Source: Nocardia asteroides
GTDB taxonomy: Bacteria; Actinomycetota; Actinomycetes; Mycobacteriales; Mycobacteriaceae
Direction: 5' to 3'
NCBI RefSeq assembly: GCF_021183625.1
Contig: NZ_CP089214.1
Location: 4,588,001 to 4,652,000, forward strand
Length of the DNA: 64,000 nucleotides
Shown here: one piece after another, positions 9,077 to 17,965 of the stretch
Numbering within the stretch: position 1 is the stretch's first letter
Layout of the letters: each line of letters starts with the position of its first letter
The notes under the pieces: generated by a model
The model's input: the letters and a program-made list of their open reading frames with translations, nothing else
Databases searched by the model: none
Told to the model about the DNA's origin: nothing
Position numbers and translations under genes: made by a program

Positions 9077-9185
9077 GATTCGCGATACAGTGCTGTCGGC
9101 GTAAAGATGAACCTGCTGGTATGTTAAACAAATCGGCTGACCTCGCGCGCCTGGAATCTTGTGGTGGCAACCCTTGTATCGGCCA

Positions 9186-10739
9186 TCATCGGGAATGGCG
9201 TGCATACGGAGCGATCTCGGAAACGGTGGCTAATGAGGTGGAAGCGGCGGCGTTGGGGGCGCCGGGGGTTGGTTGTACCTGCTGGTCGCGGAGGCTAGCG
9301 AGGCTAATTCGCCGGCCGAGACCTAGAGCTGCCCATAATGTTTCGGCCATCTGCGGAAGGAGGGGAGTGATCAGGAGTGCTGTACCAGTGAGCCAGACGG
9401 TCGCTTCGTGCGGGTCGTCGGTATTGAGTGCCTCTGTGAGCATCCACGCGCGGGCTATCGCTGTTGCTTCGGTGAGATCGACGTGAGGCGGTTGGAGGCT
9501 GTGGCGCTGCCGGTCTAGCTGGCCAGCGATCAGTTCGAAATCGGTACTGCCGAGGGTGGTCGCTCGGATTGAGCCTAGGGCCGTTTCCAGCCGCCGGTTG
9601 TGCCACTTGCGCAGTTCGTTGACCTGCTCTGTGAGGAGAGGGAGGTCGATGTCGCCGACGTAATGGTCAAGGGGGATCTGCGCGAGGGCGTAGCGGAGTT
9701 CGTCGGTGGTGATGCTGGTGTTGTCGATAAGGTCGCTGATCCAGATGCCATGTTGTTTGCTGGTGGAGCATTTGCGGCCTTCGAAGTGGACCATGTGGTT
9801 GATCACCGTATGGTCGAAGGGCTTCAAGCCCGCTGGCGCGGCGAGGATTTGAGGTGCGACGAGTCCGGCGATGGAGTTGTCGGTGCCGAACAGTCCGACG
9901 ACGGTGGTCGCTGAGTTCGGGGCGAAGGCGTTGCCGCTCGTGCGGTGGTGGAGTTGGCCGCAGTAGAGGCTGTAGGCGTAGTAGGTGTTGGCCAGCACGG
10001 TCCCGGGTTCGAGGTGGTCGCTGGTAATGCCCCAGCTGCCGGGTTGGGTGAGCCGGATTCGCGCAGTGGAGCGCTGCAGGTAGGTGTGGGGCGCGGTGAG
10101 GAACTGCTCGGCCAGGCCGGTGGCGCGTAGCCGGTCGATGACGCGGTCGGGATCGTCGGGGTAGGCGAACCAGCTGAGCTGGTCGTCCCAGCGGATCGGT
10201 TCGTCGGTGAGACGGCTGTAGGGGTCGCGGAGTTCATCGGGGTGGAAGTGGTCGCCGCAGGTGGTGCAGGTGTTGCCTCCGGCGGGCGCGTCGCAAGTGG
10301 GGCAGCGTCCGGCGATCCACACTCCGAGCAGCTGTCGCCCGCTCTCGGCACCGACCGGAATACGTTCGACGCCTTGGCGGGCGGCACCGCTGGCGCGGAG
10401 GGTGGCGAGCAGGTGCTCGTGGAGCTTGCGGTAGGGGCCGCGGTGCTCATCCGCGAGCGGGTCGATCCATTGGTCCAGCTCGACGCCGAGCGCGCGCAGG
10501 TCGTGTTCGATCCCGGTGTGGTATTCGCGGCAGGTTTGTTCGGGGGTGCGGTCGGAGCTGGTGGCGGCGAGTACCCAGTTCTCGTAGGCGTCGGTGCCTG
10601 TGATGATGGCGGCGGTGTGGCCGTCGCGGCGCAAGGCACGTGCGATGGCGTCCGCGCGCAGGTAGGGGCCTGCGCCGTGGCCGATATGTAGTCGTCCGTT
10701 GGGTGTCGGGCACATCGGTATGAGCAGCCAGTCGGCCAC
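9186..10739 (-). CDS. Methionyl-tRNA-synthetase-like class I adenylating enzyme
   Basis: A 517-residue protein. GTG 10739 lies behind a GGGGGG stretch, 36 bases after the GlmS-like stop. The class I HIGH motif is GRLHIGH (15-21). The zinc knuckle of MetRS is seen as CPTCDAPAGGNTCTTC (about 145-160). The KMSKS loop is altered to KCSTS, within EGRKCSTSKQ. A shortened helical anticodon-binding region follows. It is last in a four-gene operon of secondary-metabolism type, so it is unlikely to be the housekeeping enzyme. MetRS-like proteins in biosynthetic clusters can activate non-methionine amino acids; in hydrazine pathways they are fused to a cupin, which is absent here. Alternatives are a resistant MetRS copy or an enzyme charging tRNA for a tRNA-dependent ligase. 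The substrate cannot be read from sequence. Confidence 0.8.
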   Translation of the reverse strand: MADWLLIPMCPTPNGRLHIGHGAGPYLRADAIARALRRDGHTAAIITGTDAYENWVLAATSSDRTPEQTCREYHTGIEHDLRALGVELDQWIDPLADEHRGPYRKLHEHLLATLRASGAARQGVERIPVGAESGRQLLGVWIAGRCPTCDAPAGGNTCTTCGDHFHPDELRDPYSRLTDEPIRWDDQLSWFAYPDDPDRVIDRLRATGLAEQFLTAPHTYLQRSTARIRLTQPGSWGITSDHLEPGTVLANTYYAYSLYCGQLHHRTSGNAFAPNSATTVVGLFGTDNSIAGLVAPQILAAPAGLKPFDHTVINHMVHFEGRKCSTSKQHGIWISDLIDNTSITTDELRYALAQIPLDHYVGDIDLPLLTEQVNELRKWHNRRLETALGSIRATTLGSTDFELIAGQLDRQRHSLQPPHVDLTEATAIARAWMLTEALNTDDPHEATVWLTGTALLITPLLPQMAETLWAALGLGRRISLASLRDQQVQPTPGAPNAAASTSLATVSEIAPYARHSR

Positions 10740-10775
10740 AGCACAGCCCCCCTGTGTTGTGTTCGGTTCGGTGGG

Positions 10776-12608
10776 TTAGCGGACGGTGACCGACTTGGCC
10801 AGCGAGCGCGGTTGGTCGATCTCGCGGCCGAGGTCGAGGGCGCAATAGTAGGCCAGGAGCTGGCCGGCGACTAGCTGGATGACGAGGTCGGCGATGTCGT
10901 CGCCGTGGTAGGGCAGCGGGAGGTATTCGGTGAAGACGCGGAGGTCGTCGGCGGGTACGTCGGCGGGCCCGATGCCGATCACGGGGCCCTTGCGGGCGGC
11001 GATCTCGCTGACCGCGGCGAGGGTTGCGGCGTAGCGGTCGGGGGCGTCGGTGTGCGAGGGCAGCAGCGCGACGGTGTAGAAGTCCTCGTCGATCAGCGAG
11101 ATGGTTCCGTGCTTGAAGAACCCCGAGGCCATGCCTTCGGCGTGGTGGTAGTTCACCTCTTTGAACTTCAGCGCGCTTTCTTGCGCGGCGGGGTAGAGGA
11201 TGCCCCGGCCGAGGAAGAACCAGTCCTCGACGTGGCTGTACTTGGCGGCAAGCGCCTGCACCGAGGTCGAGGCGGTCGCGATGAAGGTGGACAGCGTCTC
11301 GGGCAGCCGGGCCAGCGACTCCTCGTGCGCGGCGTAGCTCTCGGCACTCAGCGTGCCGTTGGCCCGGCCGGTCTCGAGGGCGAGCCGGGCGAGCAGCACG
11401 ACCTGGCTGACGATGCTCTTGGTGGACAACACGCAGATCTCCGGCCCCGAGCCCTGCGGGAGCCGGTGGGTGGCGAGGCGTTCCTGGGTGGAGCTGGGCA
11501 CGTTGCAGATGCTGGTCAGGATTGCTCCGGCGTCGAGCGCTGCCCGGCAGATCTCGAGGGTGTCGAAGGTCTCGCCCGACTGCGACAGCGCCACCAGCGG
11601 ATCACCGGGACCCAGCACGGCCAGGTACTCGGCTTCGTCCGAAGGCAGCGCGGTCGCGCGCAGCCCCGCGAGGCTTTTCAGCAGGTACTGGCCCATCGAG
11701 GCGACATAGAACGCGCTGCCCGCGCCGATCAGGGTGACCGGGCGATCCGCGGGCAGCACGGAGGCGAACCGCTCGGCAGCAAGCTCAGAGGCCGACACTA
11801 CGGCCGCCGGGGTCTCGTGGATCTCCTTGATCATCCAGTGCGGGTACTCGCCCTTGTCGGCGCGCTCCTGGCGCCCGGCCAAGCGCGTGAACTCCCGGTC
11901 CACCGGCGCCAGAGCACCGTCGACGGGGGCGTAGACCTGCGCGGAGTCGGCGTGCACGGCGACGATGTCGCCGTCGTCGAGGAACAGCACGTCGTTGCTG
12001 ATGCCGTCGAGGGCCATCTGATCGGAGGCCAGGATGCCGCGCTGACCGTCGAAGGCGACGACCAAGGGGCTCTTGTGCTTGGCTCCCCACACGGTGCCGG
12101 GCTCGGAGACGCTGATCACCGCGAGCGCGTACTCACCGGAGAGCGCGGCGGTGGTGGCGGCGATGGCGTCGCGCATCGAGGCGCCCTGTTCGAGGTGGCG
12201 GGCGATGAGGTGGGCGGCGACCTCGGAGTCGGTGTCGCTGGCGAAGCTCACCCCGCTGGCTTCGAGTTCGCGGCGCAGCTGCAGGTGGTTCTCGATGACG
12301 CCGTTATGCACGATGGCCACCGCGCCGTTGTAGGACAGGTGCGGGTGGGCGTTGGCGGCGGTGACACCACCATGGGTGGCCCAGCGCGTGTGGCCCAATG
12401 CCAGGGATGCCTCCGGGAGCTCGCTGAGCCGTCCTTCGCGTAGCGCCTTGCCGATGGAACCGGTGTCCTTGACCACGGCCAGGGAGTCGTCGGTGAGGGC
12501 GGCCAGGCCCCAGGAGTCGTAGCCGCGGTACTCGAGCACCGCCAGCTGGTCGGCGGTGCGCCCGGTCACGGTGTTCTGGGGTGAGGTCATCCCCACGATG
12601 CCACACAT
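10776..12608 (-). CDS. glmS-like: Glutamine-fructose-6-phosphate aminotransferase (GlmS family)
   Basis: A 610-residue protein, normal for GlmS. The start is set at ATG 12608 so that the mature protein begins with the catalytic cysteine (MCGIVG); a longer frame upstream would bury it. Residues 2-220 form the Ntn glutaminase domain with HTRWATHGG and SDTDSEV. Two SIS sugar-isomerase domains follow, one containing LSQSGET. The C-terminus reads DQPRSLAKSVTV. It converts fructose-6-phosphate and glutamine to glucosamine-6-phosphate. It lies 23 bases after the aminotransferase-kinase gene inside an accessory operon. It therefore probably supplies an amino sugar to a special product, or acts as a resistant second copy, rather than serving peptidoglycan synthesis. 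The family call is firm; the role is inferred. Confidence 0.9.
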   Translation of the reverse strand: MCGIVGMTSPQNTVTGRTADQLAVLEYRGYDSWGLAALTDDSLAVVKDTGSIGKALREGRLSELPEASLALGHTRWATHGGVTAANAHPHLSYNGAVAIVHNGVIENHLQLRRELEASGVSFASDTDSEVAAHLIARHLEQGASMRDAIAATTAALSGEYALAVISVSEPGTVWGAKHKSPLVVAFDGQRGILASDQMALDGISNDVLFLDDGDIVAVHADSAQVYAPVDGALAPVDREFTRLAGRQERADKGEYPHWMIKEIHETPAAVVSASELAAERFASVLPADRPVTLIGAGSAFYVASMGQYLLKSLAGLRATALPSDEAEYLAVLGPGDPLVALSQSGETFDTLEICRAALDAGAILTSICNVPSSTQERLATHRLPQGSGPEICVLSTKSIVSQVVLLARLALETGRANGTLSAESYAAHEESLARLPETLSTFIATASTSVQALAAKYSHVEDWFFLGRGILYPAAQESALKFKEVNYHHAEGMASGFFKHGTISLIDEDFYTVALLPSHTDAPDRYAATLAAVSEIAARKGPVIGIGPADVPADDLRVFTEYLPLPYHGDDIADLVIQLVAGQLLAYYCALDLGREIDQPRSLAKSVTVR

Positions 12609-12631
12609 ATTTGGTCGGTTCCTCCGTCGGT

Positions 12632-14548
12632 CTACGAGCAAGAATCAGTCTGCGGAACCAGCCGCGACAATGCGGCCCACAGTAACCCCGCGTATGCCTG
12701 CGCGGTATCCGAGCCGTCATGGATTGGGCGCGCCGGGTCGCGGTAGAACTGTGCCAGCCGCTCCCACGCCCGCGCGCAGCGGGTGATCCCGTGCCGGTCA
12801 CTCATCGCATCGAGCAGCCGGAACAGCAGATCCTCCCGGACGGGATTGTCCTCCGGGACCGCGACCAAGGTCTGCAGGATCGTGAACGCTTCTTCGAACG
12901 CGCACGCATCGTGGTGAGGACCGTCGAAGCCGAGCTCGAAATCGATCAGGACAATATCAGACCGCTCGGTCACTATTGCGTTGCCCGGCCACCGGTCGCC
13001 GATCGCGATGCCGTGGTCGTGGGCGCGGGTCACCAGCTCGTAGTGGCGTAGCACCAGCCCGTTGATCAGGCCGGGGTCGGTGCCGGGATCGCCCAGGACG
13101 GTGTGCAGCGCCCGGCCCGGCACCCAGCCCTGGTCGACCGCCTCGGCGCCCTCGACGGGGTAGCAGATTGCTGCGGGCACCCCGATGCTGTCCAGCCGAG
13201 CACTCAGCTCGTACTGCTGGCGAGGGCCACGGCCGATCGGCTGCACCCCCGGGGCCGCTGTCCGCAGCAGTGCGTCGACGTAGCCGACGTAGGGGTGGGC
13301 CCGGATGTCGCGGCGAACGACACAACGCCGCCCGCCTTCGGAGTGCACGTGCTCCGAGGTGCACACGGTGCCCAGCTCATCAGCGGTGGCGGTGCTGATC
13401 GCCGCTACCTGTGACAGCCCTCGACGCAGGTGGGCGACGTCGAGGACCAGCGGCGGTTTGATCAGCAAGCGCCTGCCGCGATCGGTGAGGCGGACGAAGA
13501 CCCCGGCCTGCCCGGCTTGCGCGGCTACCTGGGCGGCCCAGGTCTCGGCCAGCCGCGGCGAGCCCAGCGCGACCGAGGCGATCAGCCCCTGGCAGCGAAC
13601 CTCGAAACGGTCGGACGGAAACTGCCCGGCCAACAGGTCGGCGAAGTCCAGTGCACGCTGAGCCAGCTCGGCGCGGCGGGAATCGAGATAGTCCAGCCCG
13701 GCCAGCGCCGCCGCGCACGAGACGGGATGGCCGCCGCCGGTGAACTCGGCGTCGTTGTATTGCAACACCGCCCTCAGATCGCGCCGCGCCAACACCGCAG
13801 CCAGCGGGTATCCCGCCCCCAATGCCTTCCCAAGGCAGACGATATCGGGCACCACCCCGGTCTGCTCGCTGGTGAACAGAGCCCCGCCCAACCAGCCGAA
13901 CGACTGGACCTCATCGGTCACCAGCAAGGTCCCGGCCCGGTCGCAGGCCGTCCGTAACCGCCGCAGATCAGCATTGATGCCGTTCTCGGGCAGGCCGTGG
14001 GCCACCATCGCGGGGTCCAGCACGACCGCGGCGAGGTCGCGTCGTCCCGCTACCAGGCGGGTAAGGGCGGCGATGGTGGGTTCCTCCGCCGCGACCGACA
14101 GCGACCCATCGCTCAAGGCCCGGCCCCGGTGCGAGGTCGCCAGCCCCAGGGTCATGAACGATTCCCCGTGCCACGCGCCCGGAAGACAGCCAATCCGCCG
14201 CCGCCGAGTGTGCAGCAACGCCAGCTTGATCGCCGTCTCCACCGCGTCGCTGCCGTTGGTCAGCTTCGCGGCCACCGCATCGACACCAGCGGGAGCCAGG
14301 CCCGCCAGCCGGTCGCACAGCTCGAGGAACGGCACGCTCGCGAACCGCGAGGACGCGAACTCCATCTTCTTCGCCTGGCCGGCCACCGCCTCACTCACCG
14401 AAGAGAACCCGTGTCCCAGCGCGAGGTTCAAGGTCTGGGCCGATAGGTCGATGAAGTGGCGGCCGTCGGCCACGGTGAACAGCCCGCCGTGGGCCTCCAC
14501 GATCGGCGGATAGCTCGGCACCAGCGCCGTCACCATGCTCCGGTTCAC
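12632..14548 (-). CDS. Class III aminotransferase fused to a kinase-like (APH-fold) domain
   Basis: A 638-residue protein. GTG 14548 overlaps the upstream gene's stop (GTGA) and has GAGGGGG six bases before it; a frame extending to 15067 is not credible. Residues 1-410 are a PLP fold-type I aminotransferase: TNGSDAVETAIKLA near the cofactor phosphate, TDEVQSFGWLGG, and the Schiff-base lysine in CLGKALGAGYPLA. Residues from about 420 onward resemble an aminoglycoside-phosphotransferase-type kinase, with catalytic-loop-like GDRWPGNAIV and metal-binding LIDFELG. The usual HxD is reduced to GDxWPGN. I know no characterised enzyme with this order, so transamination followed by phosphoryl transfer on one intermediate is only a proposal. 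It sits between the flavoenzyme and GlmS genes. Confidence 0.8.
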   Translation of the reverse strand: MNRSMVTALVPSYPPIVEAHGGLFTVADGRHFIDLSAQTLNLALGHGFSSVSEAVAGQAKKMEFASSRFASVPFLELCDRLAGLAPAGVDAVAAKLTNGSDAVETAIKLALLHTRRRRIGCLPGAWHGESFMTLGLATSHRGRALSDGSLSVAAEEPTIAALTRLVAGRRDLAAVVLDPAMVAHGLPENGINADLRRLRTACDRAGTLLVTDEVQSFGWLGGALFTSEQTGVVPDIVCLGKALGAGYPLAAVLARRDLRAVLQYNDAEFTGGGHPVSCAAALAGLDYLDSRRAELAQRALDFADLLAGQFPSDRFEVRCQGLIASVALGSPRLAETWAAQVAAQAGQAGVFVRLTDRGRRLLIKPPLVLDVAHLRRGLSQVAAISTATADELGTVCTSEHVHSEGGRRCVVRRDIRAHPYVGYVDALLRTAAPGVQPIGRGPRQQYELSARLDSIGVPAAICYPVEGAEAVDQGWVPGRALHTVLGDPGTDPGLINGLVLRHYELVTRAHDHGIAIGDRWPGNAIVTERSDIVLIDFELGFDGPHHDACAFEEAFTILQTLVAVPEDNPVREDLLFRLLDAMSDRHGITRCARAWERLAQFYRDPARPIHDGSDTAQAYAGLLWAALSRLVPQTDSCS

Positions 14549-15705
14549 CGCAAACCCCCTCTTGCCAGAAGATCGCGCCCGAAGTCCTCGAGCGCGGATG
14601 TGCTCATCTCGCCATGCGCGGATCCGGCCACGATGTCGCGCAGGGCCCGCTGGTTGTAGTTCTGCCGGGCGATCAGGGAACTGTCGCCGTAGCGGGCGAC
14701 CAACGCGCAGACCTCGAAAGCGACCTCGGTCGCCGAGCGCGCCACCGCTCGGACCTGCCGGTAGGCGGTTTCGTCCACCCCGCCGGGGCCAGATGCCTGC
14801 GACCACAGCTGGGTCACCGACTCCATACCCAGTGCTCGCGCCGCGTCCAGCCGCAACTGTGCTCGTGCCAGCTCGGTGATCAACCCGTCCGGCATCCGCC
14901 GGTGAGTCCCGCCATACCGTCCGCCGACGTGGGAGGTGAACGCGCGCATCGCGCCTCGCCCGACCCCCAGCGCGAAACCGAGGTGTTTGATCGCGGCTCG
15001 GCGGAATCCGAAGTACATGCCGCCCCGCTCGGGGCTCTCGACCGGGTAGGGCCAGGCCCGCGACCACGGAACCACGAGATCATCGATCCGGTAGTCGACG
15101 GTGCCGGTCGCCGCGAGCCCCGCGCCGTCCCAGCAGTCCACGACCTCGAAATCCCGTGCTGGCACAACTGCCGCCAGCTGAGGTGTCTCCGGCCAGGGAC
15201 AGTACTGCGGTGACGGGCACCGGCCGATGGCCAGCACCCAGTCCGCGTACTGCGCGCCGGTGCCGAACGGCCAGCGGCCCGCGATGCGCACCCCGGATCG
15301 GGTCGGGACGAGTGTGTTGCCGAAACCGCGCTCCTGGAAGGCGATCAACGGAAACCGCCCCCCGGGCGGGAACACCGTGTCCACGGCGCTGTCGGGCAGC
15401 ATCGCCGCCGCACGCGCCGTACTGCCCGCCAACGCCCAGAACAACCACCCCGTCGAACCGTCCACCGCGCTGACTGCCTCGATGAGCTCCAACTCGGTGA
15501 CCGGATCCACCTGGAATCCACCCACTTCCCTCGGTGCCAGAGCAGCCAGCAAGCCCGACCCGCGCAGCGCCGACATCGCCGGGCCGGGGACCAGGCAATC
15601 GTCCTCGCCGCGGTCTGCCGCAGCCGCGAGCACACCTTCGATCTCGGCAACCGCCGCCAACAAAGCGGGGCGAGCAGGGCTGCGCTCGCCGCGAACAGCC
15701 GTCAT
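14545..15705 (-). CDS. Acyl-CoA-dehydrogenase-fold flavin-dependent oxygenase
   Basis: A 386-residue protein. ATG 15705 has a G-rich site about eight bases upstream; the track-style start at 15738 adds an odd tail. The order is helical N-domain, beta domain with WPFGTGAQYADWVLAIG (about 146-162), then a C-terminal four-helix part with YNQRALRDIVAGSAHGEMS. This fits the HsaA/DszC/nitrososynthase branch, which uses reduced flavin and O2 for hydroxylation or N-oxidation, rather than true acyl-CoA dehydrogenases. No flavin reductase gene is adjacent. It is first in the operon and its stop overlaps the aminotransferase start (GTGA), so the products are probably made in equal amounts. Oxidation of an amine made by this operon is a reasonable guess. 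Confidence 0.75.
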   Translation of the reverse strand: MTAVRGERSPARPALLAAVAEIEGVLAAAADRGEDDCLVPGPAMSALRGSGLLAALAPREVGGFQVDPVTELELIEAVSAVDGSTGWLFWALAGSTARAAAMLPDSAVDTVFPPGGRFPLIAFQERGFGNTLVPTRSGVRIAGRWPFGTGAQYADWVLAIGRCPSPQYCPWPETPQLAAVVPARDFEVVDCWDGAGLAATGTVDYRIDDLVVPWSRAWPYPVESPERGGMYFGFRRAAIKHLGFALGVGRGAMRAFTSHVGGRYGGTHRRMPDGLITELARAQLRLDAARALGMESVTQLWSQASGPGGVDETAYRQVRAVARSATEVAFEVCALVARYGDSSLIARQNYNQRALRDIVAGSAHGEMSTSALEDFGRDLLARGGLR

Positions 15706-15837
15706 CGACCAACCCCCGTTTCCCCTTCTGAAGAGCACATCATCTCAGCCATAGGTTTTCGTCGTCCTTCGGTTCCGCAGCAGGGCGATGTGACGGCGCT
15801 TTCGGTGCGGTGGCACCAGCGGGAGTGGGGGACATGG

Positions 15838-16398
15838 CTACTGCGCGCCTTCCGGTGGGGTGGCGATCAGGTCGACCAGGCCGGGCCGCGAAATCGGGGG
15901 CGCGCCGTGGGAGCGACGCCGGGGCTGGCGGGCGCTGCCGAGGACGAGATTGGTGGCGAGCGAGTCGTAGAGGCGTCCCAGGACCATGAACGCGCGCCCG
16001 AACGGTGGCTCGCCGTGGCCGTATGGCCATTTGTCGAGCAGGACCGCATACATCGTGAGCTGATCCAGCATCTCCCCGACAGTGAGCGGCTCGGCGTCGT
16101 CGGCGATCAGGATGGCCAGGTCCGGACGGTTGCCCAGGTGCCAGGTGACCTCGTCATCGATAGCGCGAGCGAGTGCTGCGGCGGTCTCGTGGACGGCCTC
16201 CCGGTGGGCGGTGAAGTTCCAGTCCCACATCAGACGCAGGTCGACTCCCTCGAACTGAAGGGTCCACAGCGTGATGAATACCCGGGTGGCGTGTTCGAGA
16301 GGGGAAACCGATGTCGCCGTCGCGTCCCACACTCCCAGCAGTCGGTCCATGCTCGGCAAGGGGTCGGGGCGATCACGGCGATCAGGGTGTGCCGACAT
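15838..16398 (-). CDS. DUF4254-like protein, diverged
   Basis: A 186-residue helical protein (ATG 16398, AAGGAG upstream). It shares with the two genes upstream the pattern of a conserved start-of-helix region, a tryptophan-containing helix and a late segment with an LTVGEMLDQLTMYAVLLDKW-type stretch that matches their TLGSIIDRLARTQVRAYRLL. It appears to be a distant member of the DUF4254 family with an added basic C-terminal tail. No function is established for the family in actinobacteria. It lies 130 bases before the flavoenzyme gene on the same strand and may be part of the same unit. Confidence 0.6.
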   Translation of the reverse strand: MSAHPDRRDRPDPLPSMDRLLGVWDATATSVSPLEHATRVFITLWTLQFEGVDLRLMWDWNFTAHREAVHETAAALARAIDDEVTWHLGNRPDLAILIADDAEPLTVGEMLDQLTMYAVLLDKWPYGHGEPPFGRAFMVLGRLYDSLATNLVLGSARQPRRRSHGAPPISRPGLVDLIATPPEGAQ

Positions 16399-16492
16399 TG
16401 CGGTGCGGTGCTCCTTCTACGAATCAACTGGACCGGCTGAACCGAACGTGTCGAGGTGCAGCCGAGCGCGGGCAGGGAGCTGGAGTTCCTCG

Positions 16493-16930
16493 CTACACCG
16501 AGGTCGTGGTCGTGGGTAGGCGGCGTGTTCCAGCGAACAGTTCTGCGACCAGGTCGGTGTAGGCGGTGGCGAGTTCCTCCACAAAGTCCATCGACTCGAT
16601 AAACACCTCGTCGGAGGAGCCTGCCAGCGCGGTGTAGATGTAGGCGGTCAGCTGTGCGAGGCGGTCGATGACCTGGCCTATCGTCTGGGTATGCACCCGT
16701 GCTCCCACGCTCGGTTCGGGGATCACCAGATGAACCCAGGTGTCGATGGTGCTCATCAACAGCGAACGCTCGGCGTCGATCATCCTGAGCGCGCAGTGCG
16801 GGATCTGCTCACGCTGCTGGTGCAGCAACGCCAAGTCGGCCGCCGCGTCCAGCACCGGGTCATCGAAGGCCAGCCGGACGCCCCGGCAGGCAGCGAGCAA
16901 ATCGAGCTTGTCCGGCATGACGGGGCGCAT
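16493..16930 (-). CDS. DUF4254 domain protein
   Basis: A 145-residue protein. The ATG at 16930 overlaps the stop of the preceding gene (TGATG), which settles the start. A longer frame to 17227 overlaps that gene and is rejected. Typical features are LLAACRGVR at the start, a DLALLHQQREQ helix, RSLLMSTIDTWVHLVIP, VHTQTIGQVIDRLAQLTAYI and a final LVAELFAGTRRLP. These match actinobacterial DUF4254 proteins, which are all-helical and of unknown function. It is translated together with the neighbouring paralogue. Confidence 0.75.
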   Translation of the reverse strand: MRPVMPDKLDLLAACRGVRLAFDDPVLDAAADLALLHQQREQIPHCALRMIDAERSLLMSTIDTWVHLVIPEPSVGARVHTQTIGQVIDRLAQLTAYIYTALAGSSDEVFIESMDFVEELATAYTDLVAELFAGTRRLPTTTTSV

Positions 16931-17382
16931 CAGGGCTCGTCCCGGAGGACGGGTAGCCGCAGCGAGCCCTGGATGAGCGCGTCGGCGAGATCGGTGTAGC
17001 CCTCGACCATCTCGGCCAACCGGTACCAGGCCGCGTGCACAGGAGGAGCTGCCACATCGTCCACAGTCATCAACAGGCGGTAAGCGCGGACCTGGGTACG
17101 AGCGAGGCGGTCGATGATCGAGCCCAACGTCTCGGTGTGCCACCTCGCGTCCTGGCGCGGCGGTGGTAGGTGCGCCGACACCCAGAGGTCGATCGCCAAC
17201 CTTAGTTCCTTCCTGCGGCAACAACATTCGAGTATCGTCGGCTGCGCTGGCTGGTAGATACCGCCGAACTCACCGGCGAGCTGGGCCACGGGATGTGTGT
17301 CGATGTGGTGCCCGCGGACTGCCGAGCACAGCTCCTCTGCCGAGGGCAGCAGCTGCCGGCGTGGGGCTGGTGGGAAGGACAT
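16930..17382 (-). CDS. DUF4254 domain protein, paralogue
   Basis: A 150-residue protein. ATG 17382 has GCAGG about six bases upstream; the start at 17451 adds an unrelated tail. It shares the family plan: LLPSAEELCSAVRG, RRKELRLAIDLWV, WHTETLGSIIDRLARTQVRA and DLADALIQGSLRLPVL. It overlaps the next gene by one base. Three DUF4254 copies in a row suggest local duplication followed by divergence. Function unknown; association with small-molecule clusters and XRE regulators is common in actinobacteria, which fits this context. Confidence 0.75.
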   Translation of the reverse strand: MSFPPAPRRQLLPSAEELCSAVRGHHIDTHPVAQLAGEFGGIYQPAQPTILECCCRRKELRLAIDLWVSAHLPPPRQDARWHTETLGSIIDRLARTQVRAYRLLMTVDDVAAPPVHAAWYRLAEMVEGYTDLADALIQGSLRLPVLRDEP

Positions 17383-17494
17383 GGTTACCTGCTCGCCGAT
17401 CGGGAGAGCGGGCCCCGATGCTGACGAATGACGGCGATCACGATGGCGCACGAGGGAAGCGTTGCGATAGCTGACGCCGCGACCTGTTCGGCGT

Positions 17495-17794
17495 TCACTG
17501 CTGCCATCCCGGCCCTGTCACCTGATCGGCCACGCCACCGGACCGCAACCGCTCGCTGGAGCTGTCCATCGTCGCCAGCCCAACCAGTTCCAGAACCGTC
17601 AGTCCGAGCAGCGAGGCGTAACCGCCGAGGGCGTCTAGTTCCTCGGCCGCACGCAGAGCAGCTTGGGCCTGGTCTTCCGACAGCGTCCGCCCAGGCAGGA
17701 AGCTCACTACCCAGTTGCCATCGCCGACACTTCGGACCGTAGGTCTCGTCTCAGTGCCGATGGGTGCCCGTCCGTTGCCAAATTGCCTGAACAT
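17495..17794 (-). CDS. Small protein of unknown function
   Basis: A 99-residue protein (ATG 17794) with a GNWVVSFLPGRTLSEDQAQA core (about 27-46) followed by a long hydrophobic helix. Small proteins with a NWxVSFLPGR segment recur in actinobacterial accessory regions next to XRE regulators, but I know no role. It is divergent from the regulator at 17966, separated by 171 bases that must hold both promoters. Confidence 0.6.
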   Translation of the reverse strand: MFRQFGNGRAPIGTETRPTVRSVGDGNWVVSFLPGRTLSEDQAQAALRAAEELDALGGYASLLGLTVLELVGLATMDSSSERLRSGGVADQVTGPGWQQ

Positions 17795-17965
17795 GTGCCA
17801 CCACCCTGCTGGTCCTGTGAGGTAATCGGCTAGGTGTTGATGTGTCCTATGAAGTAACCAGCACAGGTAATTTATCCGGTATGTATACCAACCGCAATAC
17901 CTGCGATAATTAGCTCCTTGAGTCCGGTTAAGGTGCTGTCGGACGCCGTTGACAGGGAGGCTGGG
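17795..17965. promoter_or_regulatory. Divergent promoter region, AT-rich
   Basis: These 171 bases separate the small minus-strand gene from the XRE regulator. The stretch near 17850-17915 is clearly richer in A+T than its surroundings (for example aatttatccggtatgtatac), as expected for promoters and an autoregulatory operator. No specific -10/-35 pair is convincing. Confidence 0.45.

Larger units (their letters stand above)
8743..9185. other. Gene-free spacer between the TIR gene and the biosynthetic operon
   Basis: No supported coding frame. It contains two hairpins described separately (8972-8998 and 9044-9076), which fit the 3' end of the minus-strand operon that stops at 9186, and the presumed promoter of the TIR gene near 8745-8850. 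Confidence 0.6.

Noticed and set aside
10905..12443. Long plus-strand frame opposite the GlmS gene
   Set aside because: It is the complement of a clear GlmS gene with Cys2, SIS motifs and normal length; Gly/Val/Arg-rich shadow frames are expected at this G+C.
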